Counted from the stretch's first letter, positions 1 through 7,925 are shown. The stretch: DNA of 9,750 nt from Caldilineaceae bacterium (GCA_012032975.1 JAAUPU010000043.1:1-9750); one strand, 5' to 3'. Notes: generated by a model from the sequence alone, not told the origin. Made by a program: numbers and translations.

Positions 1-371
1 CAATCGGTTCCATCGAGGGTTCTACGCTGACCTGGCCACAAAATCTGGAAGGTTCGGTCGCCCTCTTCGGGGAACGAGGTTCGGTCAAGATCGGCGGCTC
101 GGCGCTCAACCGCATTACGCTGTGGAAAGTGGCCGGTCAGTTGGAGCAGGAAGCCGAGATCCTCACCAGCCAACGGGTCGATCCCCCGTCTGTGTATGGC
201 TATAGCCACCGCGAGGTCATCCGCGACTTTGCGCTGGCGTTGCAGGCGGGAAAGGCGCCCGGCACCCCAGGCGAGGAAGCGCGAAAATCGCTTGCGCTGG
301 TTCTGGCAATCTATGAAGCAGCGCGAACGGGCCAGAGCGTGAGCTTGGCCGAGACCTCAGTGTCGGCCTGA
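1..371 (+). CDS. Gfo/Idh/MocA oxidoreductase, C-terminal part (WlbA/WbpB-like UDP-sugar dehydrogenase), 5' truncated
   Basis: This open frame enters from the left edge (first full codon at base 3) and stops with TGA at 369-371, leaving about 122 residues. The visible part starts with IGSIEGSTLTWPQNLEGS and continues through ALFGERGSVKIGG. That is the beta-sheet C-terminal domain of Gfo/Idh/MocA enzymes, and the wording is closest to the WlbA/WbpB group, which oxidises the 3-position of UDP-N-acetyl-glucosaminuronate on the way to diamino-uronic acids in surface polysaccharides. The end (YSHREVIRDFALALQAGKAP, then EEARKSLALVLAIYEAARTG) is the usual final helix pair of the family. The NAD-binding Rossmann domain and catalytic lysine lie outside the window, so the substrate cannot be fixed. 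The next gene is a polysaccharide ligase/polymerase 70 bp downstream on the same strand, which fits a sugar-nucleotide role. Family call is strong; subfamily call is moderate. Confidence 0.85.
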   Translation, partial: IGSIEGSTLTWPQNLEGSVALFGERGSVKIGGSALNRITLWKVAGQLEQEAEILTSQRVDPPSVYGYSHREVIRDFALALQAGKAPGTPGEEARKSLALVLAIYEAARTGQSVSLAETSVSA

Positions 372-441
372 GTGACAGGTCGGCGTACTTTATTATTGCG
401 AGCTTTTCGAGTTGGTCATCCAGGATATCGATTAACCACAC

Positions 442-3400
442 ATGAGCATTCGAAGCAAAGTAGACCAGTGGAGTGAGTTTGTCATCGAAGCGGGCTGGTT
501 GGCCGCGTTGGTGGTCGCTCCTCTCTTCTTTAACGTTTTCTCCAGCCGCGTCTTTGAGCCGGATAAGATCAGCTTGATCCGTAGTGTAGCGCTGACGATG
601 CTCCTGGCCTGGCTGGTCAAGCTGCTCAACGGCGGCCCTGCATGGCTGCCAGCCTATCGTTCGCGACCCGCAGCCGATGCAGACGAGGAGGATGGGGGCA
701 AGGAGAGTCAGCCAGTGGATGGTTCCTGGTTGGACAAGCTCTGGCGCATCCCGTTCCTGGTTCCTATCCTGCTGCTGGCGATTGCCTATGGATTGAGCAC
801 CCTTTTCAGCGTCGCTCGGTTCGTCAGCTGGTGGGGATCCTACCAACGTTTGCAAGGTTCGTACACCTTCCTGAGCTACCTGATCATCGGTCTCCTGGCC
901 ATGGCGCATCTTCGTCAGCCAATCCAGATCCGACGGATACAACACGTCATCATCGCGACCAGTTTGCCCATCGCGATCTACGGCGTGATCCAGCATATGG
1001 GCGTCGATCCGTTGCCCTGGGGCGGTGATGTACAGGAACGTGTGGCTGCCAACGCGGGCAATGCGATCTTCTTGGCCGCCTATCTGATCATGGCGTCTTT
1101 TTTACAGTGGAGCGCATCTACAGCAGTTTCGCCTACCTGCTGTCGGGTTCCGAAGAAGGCCGGGAAGGGCAAGATCTCCCCGCGGCGTTGGCGGGCGGTG
1201 CGTATCTCTTTATTTTGGGCGTGCAACTGATCGCCATCCTCTGGACGCAGAGTCGTGGTCCGCTGCTCGGTATTCTTCTCGGCAGCTACTTGTTTGGTCT
1301 GCTGCTGTTGAGTGCTTTGCGTCCCAGATTCCATCGCCCGCTGCTCGCCGGCTGGGTTGGCCTCGGCATCGCAGGGTTCGCAATGTTGGTCCTGCTCAAC
1401 ACGACATCTCTGCTCGACTTCGCCAAGGCCGTGCCGATGGTCGACCGCTTGGGAAGCGCGTTTAGTTTGGAGGGGGGCACATCCCGCGTCCGCGTCCTGA
1501 TCTGGCAAGGGGTCGCCGACATGGTGCTTCCCCACGATCCGTTGATCTATCCAGACGGCAACACCGACAGCGTCAATGTGTTGCGCCCACTGGTCGGCTA
1601 TGGCCCAGAGGCGATGTGGATTGCCTACAACCCCTTCTATCCCCCGGATCTTGCGCATGTGGAAGCACGTAATGCCAGCCCCGATCGATCGCACAATGAA
1701 ACCTGGGATTCGTTGGTGATCACCGGTCTGCTGGGCTTCCTCGCCAACCTGACGCTCTTTGTGTCGCTCTTCTATTTTTCGCTCAAATGGCTGGGTCTGC
1801 TGGTCAATCGTCGTGACAATATCCTCTTTGGGCTGCTGCTGAGCGGCTTTACCATCGGCGCAGTGGCGCTCTTCTACTCTGCAGATAGTAGCTTCCGGCT
1901 CTTTGGCGCCGCCTTGCCCACCGGTCTTACACTGGGATTGCTGGTCTATGTCACGCTGGCGCCATTCGTACACCCCAACTACAAACCGGTTCCGGCGGAT
2001 GTGCCCAGGCTGCTATTGATCGTCGCGCTGGTCTGCACGATCACCGCGCACTTTGTCGAAATCCACACCGGCATCGCGATCGTCGCGACGCGCACCTACT
2101 TCTGGATCGAAGTCGCATTGCTGCTGGTTTTGGGCATGCGCTGGGCAACGGCAGAGTCATTCGGCGTTTCAGCCGCAGCCGATTCAGCGTTGGAAGAGAC
2201 GTCTGTTTCAGCCGATGAGCCAGAGACCAAATCGCGACGACGAAGGCGCACTGCTCGAAACACAACAGCCGCTCGCACTCGATCATCCTTGCCTTCGGTT
2301 CCGACCACTGTGCTGACCGACCTGCTCATCTTCCTGACTTTTGTCTACATCTACTCGACCAATAGCCAGGGGTTGAACAGCGCGTTTGCAGTGCTCTTCA
2401 ACAGCGTGACGACAAGACAGGAGAATGGTCAAACCGTCTCCAGCCCGGCTGTGCTTTTTCTGCTCCTTTTTACCTGGCTGATCTGCGCCACGCTGGGCAT
2501 GGCCGCGGAATCATTGCAGCAGAAACGAATGCCCCCGCCTGGGTGGTGGCTGCGCGGCTATGGATTGCATGCCCTGATCGTCTGGGGTGGCTGGCTGATC
2601 TACGGTTTGGTGCAGGGGAATCGTCTGAGCAGCGGTGCGGTCTCGGGTGACCTGGACCGGCAGTTGACCCATGTAGCCGGCCATTTTGCTCTCTTCACCT
2701 GGCTGTTGATCGGATGGATTATCGCCGCGGGAACGGTCTTTGCCTGGCCCTGGCTACGCGACCGACGAACGCCAACTGGCAGTCGCCTGGCGGTCAGCGC
2801 AGGCGTCGGCGTGCTGCTCGCCATCGTGATGCTGGTCGTGATCAACTCGGTGAATGTGGCGTTGGTACGGGCAGACATCATCTATAAACAGGGCCAGCAG
2901 TTTGACGCCCAAGGCAACTGGGTCAGCAGCATCGAACTGTATCGCCGCGCGCTGGCCGCCCGCAAGACCGAGGACCACTATATGCTCTTTCTGGGGCGGA
3001 GTCTTCTAGAGCAGGCCAAGCAGGCCAGCACCGAGGGTGTGTACCAGTTGCCAGAATCAGCGGGGCTGACAGATGTCCTGGCCCTGACGCCCGAAGTGGT
3101 CAGCCAGATGAACCGGACCGAATTGCTGCGTGCGGCGGAAGTGGTGTTGCAAAATGCACAGAGTGTCAACCCGCTCAACACGGACCACACCGCCAACCTC
3201 GCCCGGCTCTATCGCACCTGGGCGGATCTGGCCACCGATCCCGAGCAGCGACAGGAGATGCTCGACAAGAGTCTGGCCGAGTATGATATGGCCGTCCAGT
3301 TGAGTCCCAATGCGGCCCATCTTTGGAATGAAAAGGGCAACGCGCACGTGGCCAGAGAGGAACGCGATCTTGCCGAAGCGGCCTTCCGCCACTCGCTCTC

Positions 3401-4094
3401 GCTGGACCAGCGTTTTGACCAGACATACATGCTGTTGGCCGATTTTTTCGAGCGCGATCAGGCGTATGACCGCATCAAAGAAGTGCTCTCAGAGGGGTTG
3501 AAGGAACTGCCCGAAAATGCCCAGCTATACAGCTATTTGGGCGTGGCCCAGGCGCGCAGTGACGATCTGCCGGGCGCGATCGACTCCAATCTGAAAGTAC
3601 TGGAACTACAGCCCACCAATATGGGCGCCATGCGCAATCTGTCGTTGCTCTATCGTGATTCCCAGCAGCCAGAAGATGCAGTGAAATGGGCAGAGCAGGC
3701 CATTGCCATCACGCCGCCGAACCAGGTGAACGATCTGAAACAGTTGCACCAGTTGGCGGCCTCGCTCTATCAGGTGACGGGTCAACAAGATCAAGTCCTG
3801 GCGAGCTATGAACGCATCCGCGAGATTGACCCCAACGACGCCGCTGCGTTGCGCACGTTGAACAGCCTCTATGCGCAAAACCAGGATTGGGGGAAGAGTG
3901 TGGAGGTGCTGCGAGCTTTGGCCGCCTTGGAACCGGACCGCTTCGAGCATCCGCTGGAGATTGCCCGCATCCTGCAGCAGGTGGGTCAAACTGAGGATGC
4001 AGTCGATTTCGCCAACCGGGCGCTGAGTCTGGCGCCGGAAGATCAGAAGGAAGCGATTTCACAATTGATCCAGCAATGGTCGCAGCAGGGTTGA
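442..4094 (+). CDS. O-antigen ligase/polymerase-like membrane protein with C-terminal TPR domain, one -1 frameshift near 1098-1104
   Basis: The protein is written in two frames: ATG 442 to a stop at 1230, and an overlapping frame open from about 1107 to the TGA at 4092-4094. Joined at the T6 run (1098-1103) they give about 1217 residues. The first part carries hydrophobic segments (for example residues 14-30 and 48-62) and the block [16 protein letters not shown], typical of O-antigen ligase/Wzy proteins. The second continues with many membrane segments and [14 protein letters not shown] (His about 418), matching the conserved extracytoplasmic His-Asn motif of the WaaL/Wzy superfamily. An Arg-rich, probably cytoplasmic, linker lies near residues 596-617. 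From about residue 810 to the end the protein is soluble and made of TPR-like helix pairs (for example [20 protein letters not shown] and [17 protein letters not shown]). The family transfers or polymerises lipid-linked glycans outside the membrane; TPRs would bind partners or set chain length (inference). No clear ribosome binding site precedes ATG 442. The wecA-like gene follows 34 bp later. Confidence 0.85.
1098..1143 (+). other. Frameshift site: slippery-type T6A run followed by a 7-bp hairpin
   Basis: Bases 1098-1104 read T TTT TTA in the phase of the upstream frame (codons TCT TTT TTA). This is the X XXY YYZ form of a -1 slippery heptamer, the same string as the HIV-1 gag-pol site. The protein homology moves by exactly -1 here. 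A perfect 7-bp stem (1120-1126 with 1137-1143, 10-nt loop) follows 15 nt later, further than the usual 5-9 nt spacer. A missing T in a homopolymer would give the same picture, and other indels in this window make that the more likely reading. The location of the frame change is certain; its cause is not. Confidence 0.6.
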
Positions 4095-4117
4095 CCGGCT
4101 TGGACAGACCACGTGGC

Positions 4118-4124
4118 AAGGTGA
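4118..4124 (+). promoter_or_regulatory. Ribosome binding site of the wecA-like gene
   Basis: AAGGTGA ends 4 nt before ATG 4129. It is the only Shine-Dalgarno-like string in the 34-bp gap after the ligase gene, and it supports ATG 4129 as the start and translation from a shared polysaccharide-operon mRNA. Confidence 0.65.
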
Positions 4125-4128
4125 AGCA

Positions 4129-5163
4129 ATGACCCCCTTTCTGCTCATGGCCGCGAGCGCGCTGCTGTTGGCCGTTGTCGGTACGCCGCTGGTACGCCGA
4201 TTTGCCATCCACTTTGGGGTATTGGATGCGCCCGCCGAGCGCAAGATCCATGCACAGCCGGTGCCCTTGCTCGGTGGGGCTGCCATCTATATCGCCTTTA
4301 TCGTCGTGCTTGCGATCATGGGCGACCGCCGCCATATCAACGAGGTCGTCGGCATCTTTATCGGCGCAACCTTGATCAGCCTGATGGGTGTCGCCGACGA
4401 CCGATGGGGCGTGAGCAGCTATATGAAGCTGGGCGGACAGGTCATTGCGGCCGGTGTATTGGTCGTCAGTGGCGTGCAGGTGCAACTCTTTGGCAACTGG
4501 CTGGATGTGCTGATCACCGTTGTCTGGGTGGTTGGCATCACCAACGCGATGAATTTGCTCGACAATATGGATGGTCTGTCGGCAGGGATTGGCATGATCG
4601 CCGCGGTCTATTTTACGCTGCTGGCAGCGATGAGCGACCAATACTTTGTCGGCGCGTTGGCCGCGGCCTTGGCAGGCGCGTGCGCTGGCTTTCTGATCTA
4701 CAACTGGAATCCAGCCCATATTTTCATGGGCGACACCGGCTCCCTGTTCATCGGCTTTCTGTTGGCGGCCGTGGGCATCAAGCTGCGCTTCCCCAGCAAC
4801 AGCCACACCATCACCTGGATGATTCCCTTGTTGGTGCTGGCGGTGCCGATCTTCGACACGACGCTGGTCTTCTTCAGCCGTCTGCGCCGCGGTCAGAACC
4901 CGCTGACCACGCCGGGCAAAGACCATCTCAGCCATCGCTTGGCGCGCATGACCGGCAGTCGTCGAGAAGCCGTGCTGCTCTGTTATTTGATCGCGGGGGC
5001 TTCTGGATTGGCTGCCATCTTCTTGACACAGGCGACCACGCTGGAGGCCATTGTCGTTGGGGGCGTCTTTCTGTTGGCCAGTTCCATCTGCTTGCTGTGG
5101 CTGGAATTTGGCAGCGCAGCAAAACACGAACAGGCGACTTTAGGACATGAAGTGATGAAATAG
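4129..5163 (+). CDS. Undecaprenyl-phosphate sugar-1-phosphate transferase, WecA/TagO/RgpG family
   Basis: This 344-residue polytopic protein belongs to the polyprenyl-phosphate N-acetylhexosamine-1-phosphate transferases, which load the first sugar phosphate from a UDP-sugar onto undecaprenyl phosphate at the inner membrane face. All family signatures are visible: [13 protein letters not shown] (residues 38-50), the Mg-binding DDRWG (90-94), [15 protein letters not shown] (139-153), FMGDTGS (199-205) with the catalytic-site Asp, and GKDHLSHRL (263-271), the His motif that separates WecA/TagO enzymes from MraY. Length and membrane pattern are normal for the family, and no key residue is missing. 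The start is ATG 4129 with a good ribosome binding site. It ends with GATG-rich sequence and TAG at 5161-5163. It sits 34 bp after the ligase/TPR gene, so it probably supplies the lipid-linked primer for the polymer that protein handles. Which sugar is transferred cannot be read from sequence, so I give no gene symbol. Confidence 0.93.
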   Translation: MTPFLLMAASALLLAVVGTPLVRRFAIHFGVLDAPAERKIHAQPVPLLGGAAIYIAFIVVLAIMGDRRHINEVVGIFIGATLISLMGVADDRWGVSSYMKLGGQVIAAGVLVVSGVQVQLFGNWLDVLITVVWVVGITNAMNLLDNMDGLSAGIGMIAAVYFTLLAAMSDQYFVGALAAALAGACAGFLIYNWNPAHIFMGDTGSLFIGFLLAAVGIKLRFPSNSHTITWMIPLLVLAVPIFDTTLVFFSRLRRGQNPLTTPGKDHLSHRLARMTGSRREAVLLCYLIAGASGLAAIFLTQATTLEAIVVGGVFLLASSICLLWLEFGSAAKHEQATLGHEVMK

Positions 5164-5171
5164 AGATTGTG

Positions 5172-5198
5172 GGCGAAGGGCCATGAAGCTTCGCCTTT
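5172..5198 (+). terminator. Probable intrinsic terminator after the wecA-like gene
   Basis: GGCGAAG (5172-5178) pairs with CTTCGCC (5189-5195) around a 10-nt loop, directly followed by TTT. It begins 8 nt after the stop codon. The T tract is short, so it may terminate weakly. A smaller hairpin, GATCG/CGATC (5203-5207 with 5216-5220), follows immediately. Placement at the end of the polysaccharide gene group supports a transcription boundary here. Confidence 0.55.
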
Positions 5199-5260
5199 GT
5201 AAGATCGGTTTTGTACGATCGACCGCATCCACCTCACCTAAGGCCGATCCAGAGAGGTAA

Positions 5261-5322
5261 TTGTCCACAGATTTCACGGGTGACGCAGAAATATGGGTGA
5301 ACCCTGTACGATCTGTGGATAG
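5261..5322. repeat. Interrupted inverted repeat with two DnaA-box-like ends
   Basis: TCCACAGAT (5264-5272) is repeated inverted as ATCTGTGGA (5311-5319). Just inside, TTCAC (5273-5277) faces GTGAA (5297-5301). The two ends also read as TTGTCCACA on the plus strand (5261-5269) and CTATCCACA on the minus strand (5322-5314), each one base from the DnaA-box consensus TTATCCACA. The element lies 47 bp before the TTG start of the cyclophilin lipoprotein, so an operator or leader-RNA hairpin is as likely as DnaA binding. No convincing -35/-10 pair was found in the 5199-5368 gap. Confidence 0.4.
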
Positions 5323-5357
5323 GATGCATCTCGGAAAAGCCAAATATCATCCCGACC

Positions 5358-5363
5358 AGGAGA
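5358..5363 (+). promoter_or_regulatory. Ribosome binding site that selects the TTG start at 5369
   Basis: AGGAGA lies 5 nt upstream of TTG 5369. It is the best Shine-Dalgarno string near the start of the cyclophilin gene. The next in-frame candidates, ATG 5324 and TTG 5261, lack one and would put about 15 or 36 extra polar residues in front of the signal peptide. Confidence 0.7.
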
Positions 5364-5368
5364 ATACC

Positions 5369-6805
5369 TTGAAACGTTTTGCCGATTTTCCAACGATCAC
5401 GTTGATGGTCTGTTTGGCCGCCCTGCTCGTACTCGCCGCGTGTGGACGGGGCAATGATGACGAAAGCCCAACCGCTGAGCCTGCTGCACAAGCCCAAGCA
5501 GACGCGAGCACACCAGAACCCGCTGCCACCGAAGCTGCCTCTGAAGCTTCCGAATCGGCTGCGGAGACGCCTGCCGCCCCGGAAGAAGCCGTAGCTGAGA
5601 GCGGAAAGGTGGGTCCGCCAGAGAATTTCAGCGGTGGACCAGCCGCAGAACTAGATGCCCCGGCGCGCGATGGCATGTACGATGCGCCACCCGAGATGAC
5701 CATCGATCCGGAAAAATATTACTATGCGACGCTGAAAACGGACCGAGGGGATCTCAAGGTTCAGTTGTTTGCCGACCGGGCGCCGATAACGGTCAACAAC
5801 TTTGTCCATCTCGCGCGCGAGGGATTTTATGACAACACATCCTTTCATCGCGTTCTGGACGGCTTTATGGCTCAGGCCGGCGACCCGCTTGGCACCGGCA
5901 CAGGCGGACCAGGCTACGAGTTTGAGGATGAGTTTTATCCTGGGCTGGTCTTTGATCGACCGGGTCTGTTGGCCATGGCCAACAGAGGCCCCGCGACCAA
6001 TGGCAGCCAGTTCTTTATTACCTTTGCCCCCACCGATTGGCTAAATGGTATGCACACCATCTTTGGCGAGGTGCTGGAAGGCCAAGAGGTGTTGGACCAA
6101 CTCACTCGCCGCGACCCAATGGCCGATCCCAACTCGCCTAGCGACACCATCTATACCATTGAGATTGAAGAAACCGACACCAGCGCGCTGGAGACGCCGA
6201 CCCCAGCGCCGCCCACGGCCACGCCCACGCCAACGCCGACTCCCTATGCACCCACCTCGTTGGACGACGCCGACCGACCCCTCGCCCAACTTTCCCCTGA
6301 AGAGCGCGCCAACTACTTCAATGTGCCGCCCGAGATGGTCATTGACCCCACTCTGCAATATGTAGCAACCATCAGCACGGACAAGGGCGAAATCGTGGCC
6401 GAACTCAATTCAGAGAAGGCGCCAATGGCGGTCAACAACTTTGTTGTCCTGGCCAATCTGGGTTTCTACGACAATATGCCGATCACGCTGGTGCGCCCCG
6501 ACGATTCGGTGATCTTTGGCGTGCCCGCCAACGATCCGCAGAACGACGCCGGCTATGTGTTTGCAGCCGAGGTCGGCACGGACATCGTGACTGATGTCGG
6601 GTCGATCACATATATCCCAGTCCGTTCCACGGAAGATGGCGCCGTACTCAGCAGCAGCAGCCAGGTGATCATCGCATTGGCCGCGCCGCCGGCCGCTGCC
6701 AACTCCAGCTTTAGCTTTTTCGGACAAGTTGTGGAAGGACAGGAAATCCTGGCCGGGCTTGCCCAAGACGATCTGATCGAATCGGTTGTCATCTCGACCA
6801 AGTAG
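5369..6805 (+). CDS. Lipoprotein with tandem cyclophilin-type peptidyl-prolyl isomerase domains, the second degenerate
   Basis: From TTG 5369 the product is 478 residues. It opens with KR, a hydrophobic segment and the lipobox LAAC, so it should be exported and lipid-anchored; a low-complexity Ala/Glu/Pro/Ser stretch follows as a tether. Domain 1 (about 110-273) is a full cyclophilin: FHR (159-161), FMAQ (166-169), NGSQFFITF (211-219), W224 and the HTIFGEV block (His 229) match the active-site residues of the family, which catalyses cis-trans isomerisation of prolyl bonds. A Thr-Pro linker (about 276-297) leads to domain 2 (about 323-478), which keeps the fold words [19 protein letters not shown] and [12 protein letters not shown] but has ITL where FHR should be and no GSQFF motif. 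Both domains are preceded by a similar PPEM.IDP phrase, so the second is a diverged duplicate, probably without catalytic activity (inference). Likely role: folding of exported proteins at the outer membrane face. It is separated from gene 3 by a hairpin and a 205-bp gap, so probably its own transcript. Confidence 0.9.
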   Translation: MKRFADFPTITLMVCLAALLVLAACGRGNDDESPTAEPAAQAQADASTPEPAATEAASEASESAAETPAAPEEAVAESGKVGPPENFSGGPAAELDAPARDGMYDAPPEMTIDPEKYYYATLKTDRGDLKVQLFADRAPITVNNFVHLAREGFYDNTSFHRVLDGFMAQAGDPLGTGTGGPGYEFEDEFYPGLVFDRPGLLAMANRGPATNGSQFFITFAPTDWLNGMHTIFGEVLEGQEVLDQLTRRDPMADPNSPSDTIYTIEIEETDTSALETPTPAPPTATPTPTPTPYAPTSLDDADRPLAQLSPEERANYFNVPPEMVIDPTLQYVATISTDKGEIVAELNSEKAPMAVNNFVVLANLGFYDNMPITLVRPDDSVIFGVPANDPQNDAGYVFAAEVGTDIVTDVGSITYIPVRSTEDGAVLSSSSQVIIALAAPPAAANSSFSFFGQVVEGQEILAGLAQDDLIESVVISTK

Positions 6806-6824
6806 ACGATTGTTTCCGTTTGTC

Positions 6825-6897
6825 GGTTGGAATCCCGGTGGGGTGATCAGGCACGCTGTGTGTGGTCAAGCTAGGTCTGGACACCCCATCGCCAACC
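6825..6897 (+). other. Inverted-repeat structure in the gap after the cyclophilin gene
   Basis: In the 230-bp gap 6806-7035, GGTTGG (6825-6830) pairs with CCAACC (6892-6897), and inside it TGGGGTG (6839-6845) pairs with CACCCCA (6882-6888), with 8 and 3 unpaired bases between the two helices. A further weak pairing TGATCA/TGGTCA lies within the inner loop. There is no T tract, so it is not an ordinary terminator. It could be a leader-RNA structure for the VTT gene or chance in a GC-rich spacer. I see no gene, tRNA or clear promoter elsewhere in this gap. Confidence 0.3.
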
Positions 6898-7025
6898 TTC
6901 CCGCGACGATCCAATTCTTGTCAACATTTGCGTCGCACCGCATCGGAACGGAATCGGCGGTGTTATCAGATGTACAGTGATTTCTTTGGTGGTAGCAATC
7001 GCTCCCCTGTGTGTACGACTCGATT

Positions 7026-7030
7026 GAGGA
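7026..7030 (+). promoter_or_regulatory. Ribosome binding site that selects ATG 7036
   Basis: GAGGA sits 5 nt before ATG 7036 and favours that start over the upstream GTG 6862 and the downstream ATG 7081, neither of which has a comparable site. The 58 residues encoded between 6862 and 7036 show no recognisable pattern. Confidence 0.55.
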
Positions 7031-7035
7031 TCGGG

Positions 7036-7652
7036 ATGTCAACCAACGGGCCGGGTGTCCGATTCGTATCGGGCGAGAAAATGCAGAGTACAGCGCCTGG
7101 TCTGTCGCGCACGGCCAAGTTTTCCATCTCCGCGATCATCATTCTCCTGATCTGTGTCGGCAGTTTGTGGCTGGCGCTTAACCCGGAGTGGGTGCGGTGG
7201 TTTGGTCGTTGGGGCTACGTGGGCGCCTTCTTCATCAGCATGGTGGCCAGCGCGACCATCGTTCTGCCCGCACCCGGCATCGCCGTGGTGATCGCCATGG
7301 GCACGGCTTTGGACCCTGTTGTGCTGGGCATCGTCGCGGGCGTGGCAGCGCCATCGGCGAACTGACCGGTTACGTCGCGGGCGCAACCGGCAGCGCATTG
7401 ATCCCTGAACATCAGCGTCATCACTTCGACCGCATCCACCGGCTAACCGACCGTTATGGCGCTGTCATTCTCGGTGTGTTGGCGGCCATCCCCTTCCCAC
7501 TGTTTGACCTGGCCGGCGTCGTCGCCGGTATGCTGCGCATGAGCGTGCCGGTCTTTCTCATCTCCGTTTCCATCGGCAAAAGCATCAAATACATACTTCT
7601 GATCGTTGCTGGCGCGGCGCCACTTTTCTTCCTCCAACAGCTTTTTCGATAG
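7036..7652 (+). CDS. VTT (DedA/SNARE-associated) domain membrane protein, one -1 frameshift at about 7344
   Basis: The first frame runs from ATG 7036 to a premature TGA at 7363-7365; the conserved sequence continues in the -1 frame to TAG at 7650-7652. Reading GTG (7342-7344) and then GGC (7344-7346) restores the block GVGSAIGELTGYVAG, the small-residue signature of VTT/DedA-type proteins, and gives about 205 residues, a usual length. Other visible features are a membrane segment near residues 27-46, a second at 61-88 with LPAPGI, and the tail AAIPFPLFDLAGVVAGM followed by a last hydrophobic helix. The family includes lipid scramblase or carrier-linked transporters such as DedA/UptA; the substrate of this member is unknown. 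A single missing G (GG for GGG around 7344) explains the break, so the true gene is probably intact. It stands alone between two structured gaps. Confidence 0.8.
7344..7346 (+). other. Frame disruption in the VTT gene
   Basis: Homology passes from the frame of GTG 7342-7344 to that of GGC 7344-7346, a -1 change best explained by one missing G. No slippery heptamer is present, so programmed frameshifting is unlikely here. Confidence 0.75.
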
Positions 7653-7803
7653 CCTCTTCTGCCATCTCTTTCTCGCCTGAAGCATAGGAACATTCCGGGT
7701 CGGCGTACCGTCATAGGGGTGGGGTGGCTCGTGTCTCTCCCCAGGTTTTCGCGGTGCACCCAACCCAAGCACCCCGTTGTGGCGTTTGTCATTTGGGTGT
7801 TCA
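7653..7803. other. Non-coding gap between the VTT and alpha-2-macroglobulin-like genes, left part
   Basis: No gene is supported here. The frame of the downstream gene stays open back to GTG 7719, but the encoded residues are unpatterned and the good ribosome binding site is at 7918. The stretch has a G-rich run (7716-7727), a C-rich run (7757-7774), and a 7-bp pairing CACCCAA/TTGGGTG (7757-7763 with 7793-7799). I find no convincing promoter. Confidence 0.5.
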
Positions 7804-7888
7804 AACGGGTTGAGCCAGCATTCCGGGATTCGACCAAGAGATTTCCGGCTTGGTCACCCGTTCTGGTCGAATCCTGGAATGCTTCGAC
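7804..7888 (+). repeat. 20-bp near-perfect inverted repeat with alternative pairings upstream of the alpha-2-macroglobulin-like gene
   Basis: Bases 7817-7836 pair with 7864-7883 over 20 positions, 19 Watson-Crick and one G-T (7825/7875), around a 27-nt spacer. Competing pairings share the same bases: GACCAAG (7832-7838) with CTTGGTC (7849-7855), and GTCGAA (7866-7871) with TTCGAC (7883-7888). AACGGGT (7804-7810) is complementary to ACCCGTT (7856-7862) inside the spacer, allowing a pseudoknot with the long helix or a stacked extension of the short one. No T tract follows. Options are a regulatory leader RNA, a small palindromic repeat element, or an imperfect terminator. It ends 41 nt before the next start codon. 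The repeat is plain in the sequence; its function is unknown. Confidence 0.7.
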
Positions 7889-7917
7889 TCACTTTGAATA
7901 CCCTTGTCATTTCATAG

Positions 7918-7925
7918 AAGAGGAA
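7918..7925 (+). promoter_or_regulatory. Ribosome binding site that selects ATG 7929
   Basis: AAGAGGAA ends 3 nt before ATG 7929, with AGAGGA at normal spacing. The protein from this ATG begins with a charged N-terminus and a membrane segment, as expected for an exported protein, which argues against the longer frame from GTG 7719. Confidence 0.75.

Noticed and set aside
372..441. Promoter in the 70-bp gap before the ligase gene
   Set aside because: TATTAT at 391-396 resembles a -10 box, but there is no acceptable -35 at normal spacing; co-transcription with the oxidoreductase is simpler.
217..1973. Minus-strand open frames of 259 and 297 codons opposite the oxidoreductase and ligase genes
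   Set aside because: Low-complexity, charged or Gln-rich translations without motifs, fully opposite well-supported plus-strand genes.
3709..5127. Minus-strand open frame of 472 codons opposite the wecA-like gene and the end of the TPR gene
   Set aside because: It is rich in Gln, His, Arg and Asp with no domain pattern, and the plus-strand frames carry clear family motifs; it is an antisense shadow caused by codon bias.
4404..5150. Plus-strand 248-codon frame inside the wecA-like gene
   Set aside because: It is an out-of-frame reading of the same bases; the sequence is Gly/Arg/His-rich and motif-free, whereas the other frame has every WecA-family signature.
5220..7440. Exact 14-bp repeat CGACCGCATCCACC at 5220-5233 and 7427-7440
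   Set aside because: The second copy lies inside the VTT coding region, and one such match in about 10 kb of GC-rich DNA is not far from chance. No flanking similarity extends it.
7817..7883. Insertion sequence or transposon ends
   Set aside because: The two 20-bp arms enclose only 27 bases and no transposase; I saw no flanking target duplication, so at most it is a small palindromic element.
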